Shown: piece by piece, positions 1 through 12,300 of the stretch
Layout of the letters: every line of letters begins with the position of its first letter
How positions within the stretch are numbered: position 1 is the first letter of the stretch
Source of the DNA: Paracentrotus lividus
Lineage: Eukaryota > Echinodermata > Echinoidea > Camarodonta > Echinidae
Reading direction: 5' to 3'
Assembly (NCBI GenBank): GCA_940671915.1
Contig: CALNVZ010003433.1
Coordinates: forward strand, 24,131,479 to 24,195,478
Length of the DNA: 64,000 nucleotides
Notes under the pieces: model-generated
The model's database searches: none
Told to the model about the DNA's origin: nothing
What the model saw: the letters and a program-made list of their open reading frames with translations, nothing else
Made by a program: the position numbers and the translations under genes

Positions 1-1929
1 CTTGTCTGAACTCGAACTCCAGTTCTGATCTAACTCCTTCATTTACTACGGAGCGATCAGCCAGTTACAAAGAAAACTTCTCTGATCATGAGATTCAATT
101 AGTGACCTATTTGTCTGTTATCTCCAACATTATGACGATAATGTCGAAAGGAGGGGGTCCTGTTCTTCCTGAGTGAAGAATAAATTCGCCCTTAAACCTT
201 TCGCTTCATTTCTTCTAGTGAGTTTAGGTAGAAACTTAAGGCCTCTGTAGTCTCATAAAATCTAATTTCGAATCGCTGAAATCCTGAGTATACTTCCGGT
301 TTGAATCCTATCATACAGACGTATATAGAGCTAAAAGCTCGTATTTTTCTCGGACAAACTCCGTTGAGTCCGAACTGAGTAGTGAACCTCTTCTTCTGAA
401 GAACAAAACGGACCTCTATCAATAGACGTGGCCTAAAACCGTCGCGAGTTACGAATAACAACATCATCGAAGCGTGAACTTGAATATCTTTGCAGAGGGT
501 GGAGCGATGATCTGGTATCAACACGCCCCCCTTTTTTCTTTAAGATAGAGAAAACTAAAGTTTTCTCATGCGGAACTCGTGAGGACCGAACTCCGAGGAG
601 GAAGAGGTACTCCCTCATCTAGTGCGTAGTCTTTCTTATTCCGATGGAAATCCCTACACGGATGAGTCGGAGTGACGCGACTTCTGGAAGGAAGAACGCT
701 GCGACGTCTGCTCTCGAAACATAATCGTCGGTATTAACGACATTGTAGGAATTAACCCATTCCGAGCGACTCCGGTACCAATCCTGAGTCCCCCTTCGTG
801 GGTCTGAAATTCGCCTTTCGAACTGCGCAGGAGAGCTTTATTTCCGCCCTAAACTTGCGAAATCGATCTCCTCCGGGGAGACTCGGAACCATCAGTCTAC
901 TGATAGGTACTCTCATATTTAAAAATAGGTCGATATTGAAGAAATTAGACGGAGGGAATATCGAAAAGCCTTGAAGAAGAAATAAATTTCTAACACCATA
1001 ATGTTCGTGCAAGGAAGATATTCCGACATATCATGGTAGATTGACCACCCTCCTGACTCATTAACTTCTGGATCGAAGTCAAGTCAAGGTGACCTAGTCA
1101 AAGGAATGGAGAAACCATCCCATCCCAAGCCGTTCATATCGCATCAATTGTGGTGAGCGATATGACATGAAGCTGTAGAATGATCCTTCCTAAGGAAAAA
1201 GTGATATGAAGGTTCTCGTAATAATTTCACCGGAGAAAGTGGACGTGGACGTGGACTCGACGAAAAGTCCCCCACTTCCTGCATCCTTGTGAGTGGTAGT
1301 GACTCCGACTTTGATCACGCATGAAATAACTACGATGGTATCTGATTGATATTTCCATAACCAAACCGAACATGATCAATTCTGTCTCAAATGAATCTGT
1401 CGGGATTGATTACCAGGGCAGAACATGGGAAAATCGAGATGTAGAAAGAACCAACATGACTGTAATTCGATTCTGACATGATATATTCAACAGAGATCGA
1501 TTTAGTGGATCGATTTATTATATAATCGTTGTTGTCATAGACCGATACCTCGGAGATCGATTTGGGCGGGATCGATTGAAATTTGATCGATTGGCGGATC
1601 GTTCATCTGTGATCGATTTGTTGTAATCGATTTCAATCGTGATCGATTGTGTTGTTGACGATTCAAACTGTAATCGATATGTTGTTGATCGATTCAATCG
1701 TGATCGATTATGTTGTAAATCGATTCAATCGGATCGATTAATGTTGTAATCGATTCATATTGTAATCGTTATGTTCGTGATCGATTCAACTGTGACTCGA
1801 TTATGACAGTGGATCGATCGATCGATAATGTTCATGATACGATTGAATGTGATCGATTTACCTAACGATATCGATAACGATATACGATACTGGCTATCGC
1901 GATACTAGACTATCTCAGGTGGCAGCAGC
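1..1929. other. Unrecognised contig end of distinct composition
   Basis: This stretch ends at a 25-N gap. It is rich in CTCC, GACTC and TCGA words and lacks the ACATGTA words common in the rest of the window. Open frames of 60-110 codons exist on the minus strand (for example 192-524 and 752-1012), but none resembles a family I recognise and none is accompanied by convincing splice sites. It may be low-quality consensus at a contig end, an old repeat, or sequence from elsewhere joined by scaffolding. I assign no gene. Confidence 0.5.
1490..1885. repeat. Degenerate minisatellite, about 31-bp period
   Basis: The words ATCGATT and GATCGATT recur through the block. The clearest units lie at about 1650-1860, where TGTTGT is followed by ATCGATTCAATCGTGATCGA and the next TGTTG at intervals of roughly 30-32 bp. 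Units differ by many small insertions and deletions, consistent with an old array or with poor consensus quality next to the gap. Confidence 0.7.
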
Positions 1930-1954
1930 NNNNNNNNNNNNNNNNNNNNNNNNN
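1930..1954. other. Assembly gap (25 N)
   Basis: Exactly 25 N. The same length as the second gap, so it is probably a fixed-size placeholder and not a measured distance. Sequence character changes sharply across it. Confidence 0.98.
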
Positions 1955-2153
1955 ATGCTTTCTAAATTGCTTTTCATGTATGAACTTTAAAAAGTTTGAA
2001 GTATTTACCTTAACTAAATAGACTTGTTAACAAATAAGGCTAGTTATCAATTCAAGTCAAGTAATGAAGACATTTTTAAAAGATGCATGATATCATTATC
2101 AGTTTCTTTGACTTTTTGGAAATCCAACCCTACATGTAGATCAAGTTCATCAA

Positions 2154-2477
2154 TTAAAGACGGGGAATCTTCAGCTTTCATGGGGAGTGGATCAAAATTT
2201 GCTGATCCCAGACTTGTTGAAAAGCACTTGAAATAACCACCTTGAAGCTAAATTTCTGGACCACAGCAAAACAATCTGTCCCACCCCCGAAGCTCAGCTT
2301 CGGGCATGATCGGCCAGAAAAACTGAGATTTAATGACTTTACCAGATGGAGGGATGGGTGGAATAAACAAGGCATTACTAAGGTCTTGCAGTGGTCAGGT
2401 GAGGGATGACACCTGTTACTGGGTAAACATCCATGGTGTCAAATTACCCATGGAAGATGAAAATTCCCCGTCTTTAA
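2154..2477. mobile_element. MITE with 15-bp terminal inverted repeats (copy 1)
   Basis: The ends are TTAAAGACGGGGAAT and its inverse complement ATTCCCCGTCTTTAA. The 324-bp interior has no coding potential. A second copy, inverted relative to this one, lies at 48030-48350 with the same ends and a clearly homologous interior. It is a non-autonomous DNA transposon-like element; the superfamily cannot be assigned. Confidence 0.8.
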
Positions 2478-2798
2478 CTGCTTTCAGGTGTATGAAAAAG
2501 TTTGTTTAAGCCAAAATTGTGTTTGAAGTCAAAGAAAATTTTATCCAGATTATAAGTCAAACTTCTCCTTAGTTAAAAACAAATTTGTTTAGTCCAAAGA
2601 GATTGGACTTACATTGAAGGCAGAATTTACCGGCATTATGATATAAACTCTAGAAGGTTAAGGGTAAACATACACCCAAATATGAGCTCCTTACTTACCC
2701 CTCCACAATTATCAAAACAGGGAACCTAACATCTATTAGTCAAACCCGTAAAACCATGAATTAGAGCATTTAACATACAATTATTGTGTATTCTACCG

Positions 2799-3616
2799 AG
2801 TGAGTAAAAAAAAACTTTACACCTAGAAAAATGTCAATAAAAAGAAACCAATTTATAAACCCCAAATTATTTTACATATTCTGAAAGAGGAACTCCCGCA
2901 CCTTCTGGTGCCATTTTTGTGTGGTATGTCTTTACGCTTGGATGAACACAACGCATTGTTTGCGAACATGTCAATTTCAAATTGTGCAAGAATGGGAGTA
3001 ACATCAAAACAACAAAAAGCTAGAAAAAAGAATTTCATCCTGATTAAAATACAATGTCGCATAACTTTTTAACAAAAATGTCTTCCGCTTAATAGCTTGG
3101 CAGGGGTGTTGTTACACATATTGACTACATTTTGTATGAAAATTAGATTGACTCGTCAAGTAATGCACAAATGAGTACACATCAAAGAGTAAATTGCCAC
3201 TGACAGACCTAAAAAGGCTTCCAAATACTTTTGAAAAGTGATTATTTTGTCTTTGACGTGTGCTCATTCATGCCCGACTCTACAGATCTATCTCATTTTC
3301 ATACAAAATGTAGTCAATATGTGTACACCCTTGCCAAGTTATTAAGCGAGAGACATTTTTGTTAAAAAGTTATGCTATTTTAATCAGGATGAAGTTGCTT
3401 TTTGTTGTTTTGAATTTACTCCCATTCTGGCACAATTCAAATTTGACATGTTAAAACAAAATATAACACAAAATTGGTACTAAAAGATGCGGAAGGAGGT
3501 ACTCTTTCAGAATATGTATACATGTAAGAATTTGGGGTTAATACATGTAAATTGGTTTTCTTTTTATTGACATTTTTCTACACTGTAGGTGGAAAGGTTT
3601 TTTCTGACTCACTTGG
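2799..3616. mobile_element. Foldback element with long imperfect inverted arms
   Basis: The left arm (about 2799-3150) is the inverse complement of the right arm (about 3290-3616) with scattered mismatches. Examples are TTAACAAAAATGTCT at about 3070 against AGACATTTTTGTTAA at about 3351, and the match of 3115-3145 to 3298-3328. It shares words (GTGCTCATTCATGC, CAAAAATG-AACTTTTTAAC) with the larger element at 6429-8124, so the two may belong to one family. No transposase is visible. Confidence 0.72.
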
Positions 3617-3740
3617 TATTTTGGGTTAGTATCATATTGACACTTCAACAAATTTGTATGAATTTGAAATGAACTGTTTGAGAACTTGTTTTGATATGAT
3701 AGTTTTAGTGAACAATATTCAGGGCAGGTTAAAGCTAAAT

Positions 3741-4985
3741 GTTACCTGTGTGCACAGAACATTCAAAGACTTTCTACCTTCTGGTACCTTCTTGCATGTA
3801 CATAACCCGGGTCCAGTGTGGCATGTGTAGATTAGTGTTTGGCCAAAGAACATATTTTTTAAAGTGGCTGGGATTTTTAACACTTTCTACATTCCGCAAT
3901 TGTAACATCTATTTTTATATTTTTTTAATGGCAAATTAAACTATTTAAGAACGGTTTGAAGTTCTGTACATTACATGTACTTTGAGGAAGGTAAATGATT
4001 GTAAAGAGAGAAATAGAAAGAGTGAGAAAGAGAGAGAGAGAGAGAGAGAGGGAAAGATAGGGGCGTTGGTGTGAGAAAGAGATTTGGAAATGAGTTAAGG
4101 AGATGCAGAGCATCAAAGATTCACATTATCCGAGGTGATTAATATCAAAGACAGCCGATACCTCTTGGGACAAGGCTCCCATATCTAGTGCATAATTTTA
4201 GGAGAATCGCCAAAGGCATACATCGCATAGTGTTAGCTCAACATGGCTCTGCCTGTATTATTGGAAGATCCTTCTTACAAAAAAAAAAATGTAACTCTGA
4301 TCTGCAGCATGTTGTCTTGTCAAAATATTGTGTCAGAGATCGTGTGACGGACCCGAAATTCGTGATTCTCACTCAAGATGCAAAAGACTTGGTAGCTCTG
4401 TGCTTAATAATTTCCACTTTGCTGTTTCTTTAACTGTTACCTGTGTGCACAGAACATTCAAAGACTTTCTACCTTCCGGTACCCTCTTTCATGTACATAA
4501 TCTGGGTCCAGTGTGGCATGTGTTGATAAGTGTTTGGCCAAAGAACATATTTTTGAAGTGGCTGGGATTTTAACACTTTAATCTGCATTTATATGCAATT
4601 GTAACAATTATTTTTTTTACTGGCAAATGAAACTATTTAAGAACTGTTTGAGGTTCTGTACATTACATGTACTTTGAGGAAGGTAAATGATTGTAAAGAG
4701 AGAAATAGAAAGAGTGAGAAAGAGAGAGAGAGAGAGAGAGGGAAAGATAGGGGCGTTGGTGTGAGAAAGAGATTTGGAAATGAGTTAAGGAGATGCAGAG
4801 CATCAAAGATTCACACTATCCGAGGTGATTAATATCAAAGACATCTGATACCTCTTGGGACAAGGCTCCCATATCTAGTGCATAATTTTAGGAGAATCGC
4901 CAAAGGCATGCATCGCATAGTGTTGGCTCAACATGGCTGTGCCTGTATAATTGGAAGATCCTTCTTACAAAAAAAAAAAAAAGTA
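3741..4985. repeat. Tandem duplication of a ~550-bp segment with GA microsatellite
   Basis: The segment starting GTTACCTGTGTGCACAGAAC at 3741 recurs at 4436, an offset of about 695 bp. Homology continues through a (GA)n tract (about 4026-4051 and 4718-4741) to a poly-A stretch (4278-4290 and 4969-4982). The copies differ by scattered substitutions. Small open frames inside are non-coding shadows. Confidence 0.85.
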
Positions 4986-6428
4986 ACTCAGCATGCTGAT
5001 CTGCAGCATGCTGTCTTGTAAAAATATTGTGCAAGATCAGCTAGAAAAGAAGGACTTGGACTTACGTGTCAATAGCCCATTAGATCTCATAGTGCAAATT
5101 GCGTAAAATGGAATGTAAGCTTTGATGCAATAAGAAAGTAAAACTCAAAGATGGCAATTTTTTTTGTGTAAATATTCACAATTGATTAGCACATGCTCTT
5201 AACTTGATGCAGCATTAACAAATCTGCGTCGCATACATTTATGTAGTATTATGTTTATGTAGTTTGAGAAATCTGCTTAGCCTAAAATTGAAAAGACGCA
5301 AACTTGAGCATTTTTATTAGACGTGTATCAATCAGATATGATTATCTATGTCTGGGACTGGCCTTTAATGTTACCATCCAAAAGACGGTACTGAAATGGG
5401 AATCTTGGTTTGATCCATGTCAGTTTGCAGGTAAATGCAAGGAGCTGACAGTGAACATAACCGCTTGTCCACCTCCTGTATCTTCATTCCTAATTCTTAT
5501 TTCATTTACTAGTTCTTTGATGATAGATAATGTTCTCACATACTGATGTACATGTTCATGTACTGTAGGTAGTTTGTAAATTGTATTTTGTAAAGTTAAA
5601 TGTCTGCAGCTTATTTATAAGAAGGAGAAGTGTACATGCAGCATAATTTCATGTTGGAAATTTGAGGCCCAAGCATGATCATGCCGATGCTGCCTAAGCT
5701 ACATGTGCAAATTTAATTAAAATTGTAATCAATAGTGTTACCAGCAAGCGACTAACCCCATGAGATTGCAAACAGACGCCCCAAGATTCTCAAAGTGCTT
5801 GAAAATGTAGCAGCAATATATTTCAGGTTGCCAGATTTGCACATGTGTAGGTTTATTTTTGCAATTAAATTGTCATGTTTTTAAATGATATTGTTTTTTA
5901 CTTGTAAACTAATTGTCTGTCTTTTGGCATTAATTGTCTTCTTTTCTCTATTCAACCAAATATTTTTTCCCCCTGAGAACAAGCTTTCTCCTGAGGTCTA
6001 AATGAATCACTCTGTGATTCTAAAATAGGTACAAATTAAATTTTATTTCATTCATCCTTCAAACTTCTTTATACATTTGAGGCAGAAAATATAAGATGTT
6101 TGAACAAATTCAATTATTGTTAAATCATTATATAAATAATCATTAATGCCGTCTCTCTCTCCCTCATCTCTCTCTCTCTCCCATCTCAAATTTGGTTCAT
6201 TATATTCCCCAATCATCATCTCAAGTAGATGTGGAAACACCAACACATACAATTTATTCACACCATACAGTACACATGTATACATACATGAAAGAAAGAC
6301 CACTTGTTTTAAAGAACTATAAATTATTATCATATGCTGGTGTCCACAATGAATTGTTGTTTATTAGTTTTGACTACATGGCAGTTGAAAAATTTGGACT
6401 ATTACGTTTTTTAAAGTTCTAATATATA
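4986..6428. other. AT-rich non-coding stretch
   Basis: No coding potential and no clear repeat apart from a short CT-rich tract near 6150-6185. I see no function. Confidence 0.6.
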
Positions 6429-8124
6429 CACAACAAAAAAAGTAAGTCCCCCCCTAATCAAAGTGATGTAACTTTTGAACGAGCTTGTTTTTTGTACGAT
6501 AATTTGGAGGGAAGTTTTATCCATTCATTAAGTACCTCCTGTGAAAAAATGACATCGATCACTTGAGACATGCATGAGTAATCAACGTTTAAAGCAAAAA
6601 TGCACATTTTCAAGAGTCACAAGGGTCATTTTTTAGGCTGTAAAAATAACAATTTTGTAAAATTTTCTTTTTACCTTGTGTTTAAACATTTTGGTGGATT
6701 TATCATCCAAAATTTGATCATCAAACACCAATCCCGATACATTTCACTATTTTTTATGGATGAGTGAGCACAAGTTTAAGAATTATGTTCAGGCCTCCAA
6801 AAATGGTAAAATCCAACAATTTTATTCAAAGAATTGACATCAGATATTATCATCAACATTATCGACACATTTTGTGAGAAAATGAGCACCATTAGTCGTG
6901 TCATGGACGAGTGAGCACACTTTAAAGGTGACTTTTGTGACTTTTGTATTGACAATTTTGCCTTTAACGTGTGTTTATTCATGCATGACTCAAAGGTTTT
7001 ATCTAATTTTCGCACATAAGTTAGTCGATAAGTGTATAAACATAACCGTCAAACGACATTACTCAAGACCTTTTTGTTAAAAAGTTCCAGCGTGTTGATT
7101 TGGGGCTTGTTTTTGCTTCGAGATTGTACACAATGTCAATGGAGAGGAAATCAAAATTTTAACAAAATTGAAATTCGGCTTAATTTCATTGAGGATATTT
7201 GTTAATTCTACTGGGAGTTTTTTTCACAAAACTTGGCACACAAGTTCACGGTGGTGCTAACTAACAGGAACAAACGCTAAATTGAGAATCTGATAAGGTA
7301 CGGGGTGGGGCCAAAGCTATGAAATTCCTTCTTATTTACATATTTTTCTAATAACTTCTGCTCACTGAAGCATAAAACACTGGAATTTTCGTGAAACTCG
7401 AATCAAATGAACTATCCAAGAAGGTCTGTGACAATTATCCAAAGTAAGCGATTTAATTTTAGTCCACAAACAAAAAAATGGCTTTTCACGTATCAAGTGT
7501 TCATTGAAGCGTGATTTTTTAATAAAATGCCATAGCATCATTTGAAAACAATAATTTGACATACACATAACAAAAAAATGTTGATAAAATGATTTTATTA
7601 CACAAAAATGGAACAATACTTAACAATGGAATTTGAAAGTGTCCTTTTTTGTTTTTATTAAGTGTTCATTCAACCGTGAATTGATGAATGTTGTTTAAAA
7701 CACTCTTCCAGATTGCATATTCCGTCATAATCAATCATATTTAAAAGTAAAAATGTGTGAAAAATGCAGTTTTTGCAAATTTTAACTCATGTTCATCCAA
7801 CCGTGAAATTTAATGCAAAAATCTTTTGATGTGTTAGAAATTAAGGGCAACAACCCTTCTGAACATATTTTTTGTTTAAAAGTTTGAATTTGTTCCAATA
7901 TTATTGAATTAAAATTATGAAACTGACCTTGTGACTTTCGAAAAGTGACATTTTTGTCTTTTGACTGTGCTCATTGAAGCATGACTTCACAAATTTCAGT
8001 AAACTTCACCGAAATGGTATCTGATAAAATTACCTACAAGCACATGTAATGACATTCGTAAAACTCTTCTTGGTTCAAAAGTTACATCATTTTGATTAGG
8101 GGGGGACTTACTTTTTTTGTTGTG
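6429..8124. mobile_element. Non-autonomous TIR element, ~1.7 kb, TA-flanked
   Basis: About 50 bp at the left end (CACAACAAAAAAAGTAAGTC, then GGGGGG-type and TGATGTAACTTTT motifs) are matched by their inverse complement ending GTTGTG at 8124. TA dinucleotides flank both ends, as expected for Tc1/mariner-type insertion. The interior contains diverged internal repeats around words such as GTGTTTATTCATGCATGACT and no transposase frame. A deletion derivative or MITE-like element is inferred. Confidence 0.78.
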
Positions 8125-8719
8125 TATATTATTTCATTAAATAAATACTTTCAAGTTTTTTCATTTTTTGGTCTCTCTCTCTCTCTCTTTTTATTTTCAA
8201 TTTTTTTAAAGACAAATAGCATCATGCTAGCTTGCTGGTCATCTATAAATTGTTTTTGTTGAAATTCACTATCCAGCTCTTTTGTTGACAAAGGTTACTG
8301 AACTCAACAACTACATGTAAATGTATGTACAAGAATAAAATGTGTCGCAAAGGTGCCAAAATATATTACAAATAATAATAAAAAAGAAAGAAAAAAAAGC
8401 AAATACTTTGCAACTAATTGTAGTTCTTTAATACAAGAATAAGATATATTACATAAGAAGATGTGATACGGAAGAACTATAAGAAAGGTCTAGCTTATCT
8501 TCCCAAGACAGGGGTATCTGTTTGCATTTTAATACCTAAAGGCAATCAATCCATACATTTAAATGTCAATGCCTTCACACTGCCCAAGTGTACGGCCAGC
8601 GCTTCGAAGTGTGTGCTTCAAATTACGCTCGGCTGAATTATGCTGTCACCCTTTGGTGTTGCAGAACGTGTGCATGGGCTTGTGGGGAGGTGTGTGTATG
8701 TGGGTTAGGGAAGAGAGAT

Positions 8720-10030
8720 CTCGAGGATGGATCAATGCATTGTAATTCATTTTATGGTTTATTCAAAAGTACTGAAAATGGTAGCCCAAAGGCTACACAT
8801 TCAGTTTCCAAAGTAAATAATGTTTGTGGGTTTGGGAAGAAAGATTGAGAGATCTAGAGATGAGGAGAAAGATCATTGCAATGTAATTTATTGGATGGGT
8901 TTAAATTTAAAGTACCGAAAATGGCAGCCCGAAAGCTAGATGATTGTATAGATTCACTTTCCAAATTAAATTATGTCTTTGGGTTAGGGAAGAGAGATCA
9001 AGAGATCTAGAAATAGGGGAGAGACAGATCAATGCAATTTAATTCATTTGATAGTTTATTTCAAAATACAGAAAGTGGCAGCCTGAAGGCTATTCATTCC
9101 TTTTCAAAAGTAAACAATGTCTGTGGGTTAGGGGAGCTGTGTGTTTGTGGGTTGGTGATGGGAGATTGAGAGACTATCTAGAAAGGGGGATCAATGGAAT
9201 GTAATTCTTTGGATGGTTTATTTAAAGATACCAAAAATGCCAGCATGAAGGCTATACATTCAGTTTCCAAAGTAAACAATGTCTGTGGGTTTGGAAGAGA
9301 GATCGAGAGATCTATCAATGAAGGATTGATGGATCAATGCAATGTACATTTTATTTATTTAATGGTTTATTTAAACATACAAAATATGGCAGCCTGAAGG
9401 AGATACATGTACATTCTGTTTCAAAGTAAATAATGTCTGTGAGTTAGGGAAGAGAGATCAAGAGATCTAGAAATGAGGGAGAGACTGATCAATTGCAATG
9501 TAATTCATTTGATGGTTTATTTAAAATAGTAAAAATAGTAACAATACAAAAACTGGGAACGTGAAGGCAACATTAAGTTTATAAAGTAAACAATGATTGT
9601 GGGTTAGGGAAGGGAGATGTAGAGATGAGGCAAAGATGGATGCAAAGTAATTTATTTGATGGTTTATTTTAAAAAATACTGAAATGGTAGCCCAAAGGCT
9701 ACACATTCAGTTTCCAAAGTAAATGAAGTTTGTTGGTTGGGGTAAAGGGATCGAGAGATCTAGAGATGCATAAGGGAGAGACGGATCAATGATATGTAAT
9801 GTAAGTTATTTGATGGTTTATTTAAAATTACAAAAAATGGCAGCCCCAATGTTTATGTTCAGTTTCCAAAGTAAACAATGTCTGTGGGTTAGGGAAGAGA
9901 GATCTAGAGATCTACAGATTGAGCTAGGGACAGATCAATGCTATGTAATTTATTGGATGGTTTATTTTAAAAATACTGAAGATGGCAGCCCGGAGGCTAA
10001 AATGCATTCAGCTTCCAAAGTAAATAATAA
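8720..10030. repeat. Satellite array, nine units of about 150 bp
   Basis: The word GATGGTTTATTT or a variant recurs at about 8752, 8896, 9049, 9212, 9362, 9511, 9658, 9812 and 9956, spacings of 144-163 bp. Each unit also carries ATGGCAGCC-AAGGCT, CATTCAGTTTCCAAAGTAAA, TGTGGGTTAGGGAAGAGAGA and GAGAGATCTAGAGAT segments. Unit divergence indicates an old array. Open frames inside it are not genes. Confidence 0.88.
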
Positions 10031-10099
10031 CTACAAATCGCTAGAAGATTCATACATTATAAGTAAAAACATACCTAAAATATAATGTACATAAGCTGC

Positions 10100-10592
10100 A
10101 CAAACATGTTATTGTAAATTTATAAATGAAGAAGAGAGATAGATACCTGTAGATGGGTCAGATAAAAAGAGAGACTATACAAATACATACTTTTGCGTTT
10201 TTTGTAGGGGGGATGTGGGAGACAAATAAAGATGAGGCTCATGCGTGGAATATGATTGTGGATTTTGAGGAATACATACAGGAGAAGGGGAAAAAGATAG
10301 TGGTTAAATGTATTTTTAAATAGTATTTTCATTTTGCAAGGTTGGGTGTGAGAGAGATAAGGCATATTTGAGGAGGGAAGATAATATAGAAAGAGAGAGA
10401 GAGATGGGGAGAGAAATGTGAATAAATGTGTGGGTGTGTGTGTGGATGAGAGAAAGGGTGAGGAGGGATAAATTAATAAGTTTGTTAGAGAGAGATGAGG
10501 GAGATATACATGGAGATGGAAAATGATTATAATAAATAATTGTGAATATGAGTGTACATGGGGATATTAGAGAGAGAGAGAGATTACGTAGA

Positions 10593-10643
<51 letters not shown>

Positions 10644-10790
10644 AAGAATATGAGGGAGAGAAGGAAGAATATGAGGGAGAGAAACAACAGGGAACATAAT
10701 ACGTGGGTGAGCAGTAGTTAGAGAGAGAGAGAAGAAGAGGGGAAGGGTGTGTGTGAGTGTGTGTACGTGGGTGGCCTTGCTAGAATAAGA
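10100..10790. repeat. Purine-rich low-complexity tract with (GA)n
   Basis: The plus strand is dominated by GAGA, GGGAGA and GTGTGT words, including an uninterrupted (GA)n run near 10600-10640 and a directly repeated GGAAGAATATGAGGGAGAGA. Minus-strand open frames are serine-leucine low-complexity shadows of this tract. Confidence 0.85.
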
Positions 10791-12007
10791 TGAGCATAGC
10801 AGAAGCTTCCTCACCAAAATCTAATGAGCATGCATGTATTGAGCGCAGGCTCATGACGAGAGTAGTAAATGGGTCCGGCCACTGTACGTGAACAAGGGTA
10901 TTACTAGCAGGTGGTCTGTCATTTGGAGTGGCAAGGGTGCTAATACCTTCAGTGGCAGACGCACAGTACATGCTCTCTGTAGTGCTGCTTTGAAAGGAAT
11001 CATTCTTGCCCTGTTTCCGTTGGAGTGAGGACTCCCATGTTATAAAATGGGAAGTTAAAATGCATTACTGCCTGTAGCATTTGGAAAACTGGATTATTTA
11101 CAGTTAGTGATATTATATTGTATGTGAATATTTGGAGCATTTTGATTGAGGTCTGCACGAACTGGTATTCTATTTTGATTGGAATAAGAAGAATCCTTGT
11201 GTAGATCTATGTTATTGGAAGTTTGCTTATTCTGTATTCTCTATCAGTGAACATTCATTTTGAGTTTGAGCATTTTTCTGTACAGTTGTACATGTATATA
11301 ACATTGGATTTAAAAGGATTATTGACAAGTTCCAGCTCAAGACTTTATGTGAACATTTGAAAAAATGTTTGCTGAGGTGTTGTAGAAGGTCCTTGTTTGA
11401 AGAAAACCTTAATTATTTGGACAGGTAAGAATAAACGTTTTGAGATACACATTGTGGATGAATCTTCACTCTTATTGCTTTGTTTTCAGGTCATGCATTT
11501 TGCAATTTACAATAAAAAGTACTTTTCATGCAGTATATATTTTTTAATCTTTCAATGCATCACAATTCATCATGGATGGTGTATTTCAGCCATTCTCAGC
11601 ATGTGCAGAATAACTGCAACTTTTAATATCGATTAGAGTTTATGGTAGTCAAGAAATTACGCACTGGAGTTCATTAGCAACAAGGGCATACCAGAGTACT
11701 TGATGTCTGCCTATACATGTAACTTTCAAACCTGTACATGTACATATACATACATGTGGACATCTATTGGTCCTTCAAAACATTCTATCAAAGAAACCTC
11801 CATAATACCACTTTACAAGGAAGAGAAGGTTTTACATTTTTGATGATTGTATATATGGGAAACATGTCCATATCTTCATCGGATAACATGAACATGTACA
11901 TTTGGACAAGAGCAGAATTTGTTTATTCTTTATTCACTATGGTTCAAACTTTAAAGTGGATATACATTGTATCAACATGCTTAATTTTGATGAGGCAACA
12001 TTAATAT
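10791..12007. other. Non-coding stretch upstream of the hairpin
   Basis: No supported exon. The 10800-11000 part has higher complexity and could hold an untranslated first exon or unrelated unique sequence, but no splice or start signal decides this. Confidence 0.4.
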
Positions 12008-12142
12008 AATATGGACTAGCCTTGAGGGAGACACGACATTTATGGCCCTGAGTAGAATCGTATTGCCCCGAGTCGAAGACGAGGGCAATACGATTCTACT
12101 CAGGGCCATAAATGTCGTGTCTCCCGAAAGTAGATAGTCCAT
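12008..12142. repeat. Hairpin with 43-bp perfect inverted arms
   Basis: 12026-12068 and 12083-12125 are exact inverse complements of each other, separated by a 14-nt spacer. Homology continues imperfectly outward (AATATGGACTA on the left, TAGTCCATATT on the right). The perfect arms suggest recent origin or arm-to-arm conversion; a small MITE-like element is the likely class. Confidence 0.85.
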
Positions 12143-12223
12143 ATTGTTATTATTAACCAAATCAGACATCTAGAGCGAACACGAAATTCATGAAATACAA
12201 GGGTAAACTTACCAGCATTTCTT

Positions 12224-12273
12224 GTTTTTACACGCAAAATCCCATAGACATTTGACCGAAGGTGATAAAGTAA
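12224..12273. repeat. Left direct repeat bordering Crypton fragment
   Basis: This 50-bp sequence (starting GTTTTTACACGCAAAATCCC) is repeated with few changes at 12850-12899 in the same orientation. The two copies bracket the recombinase fragment at 12301-12652. Confidence 0.8.
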
Positions 12274-12300
12274 AGGGCTGCTTTAAATGCCGTGTTGGCA

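Noticed and set aside
192-1012. Minus-strand open frames in the first kilobase
   Set aside because: No recognisable domains; the region may be low-quality sequence beside a gap.
10316-10687. Leucine-serine-rich minus-strand frame
   Set aside because: Translation of a (GA)n microsatellite; low complexity only.
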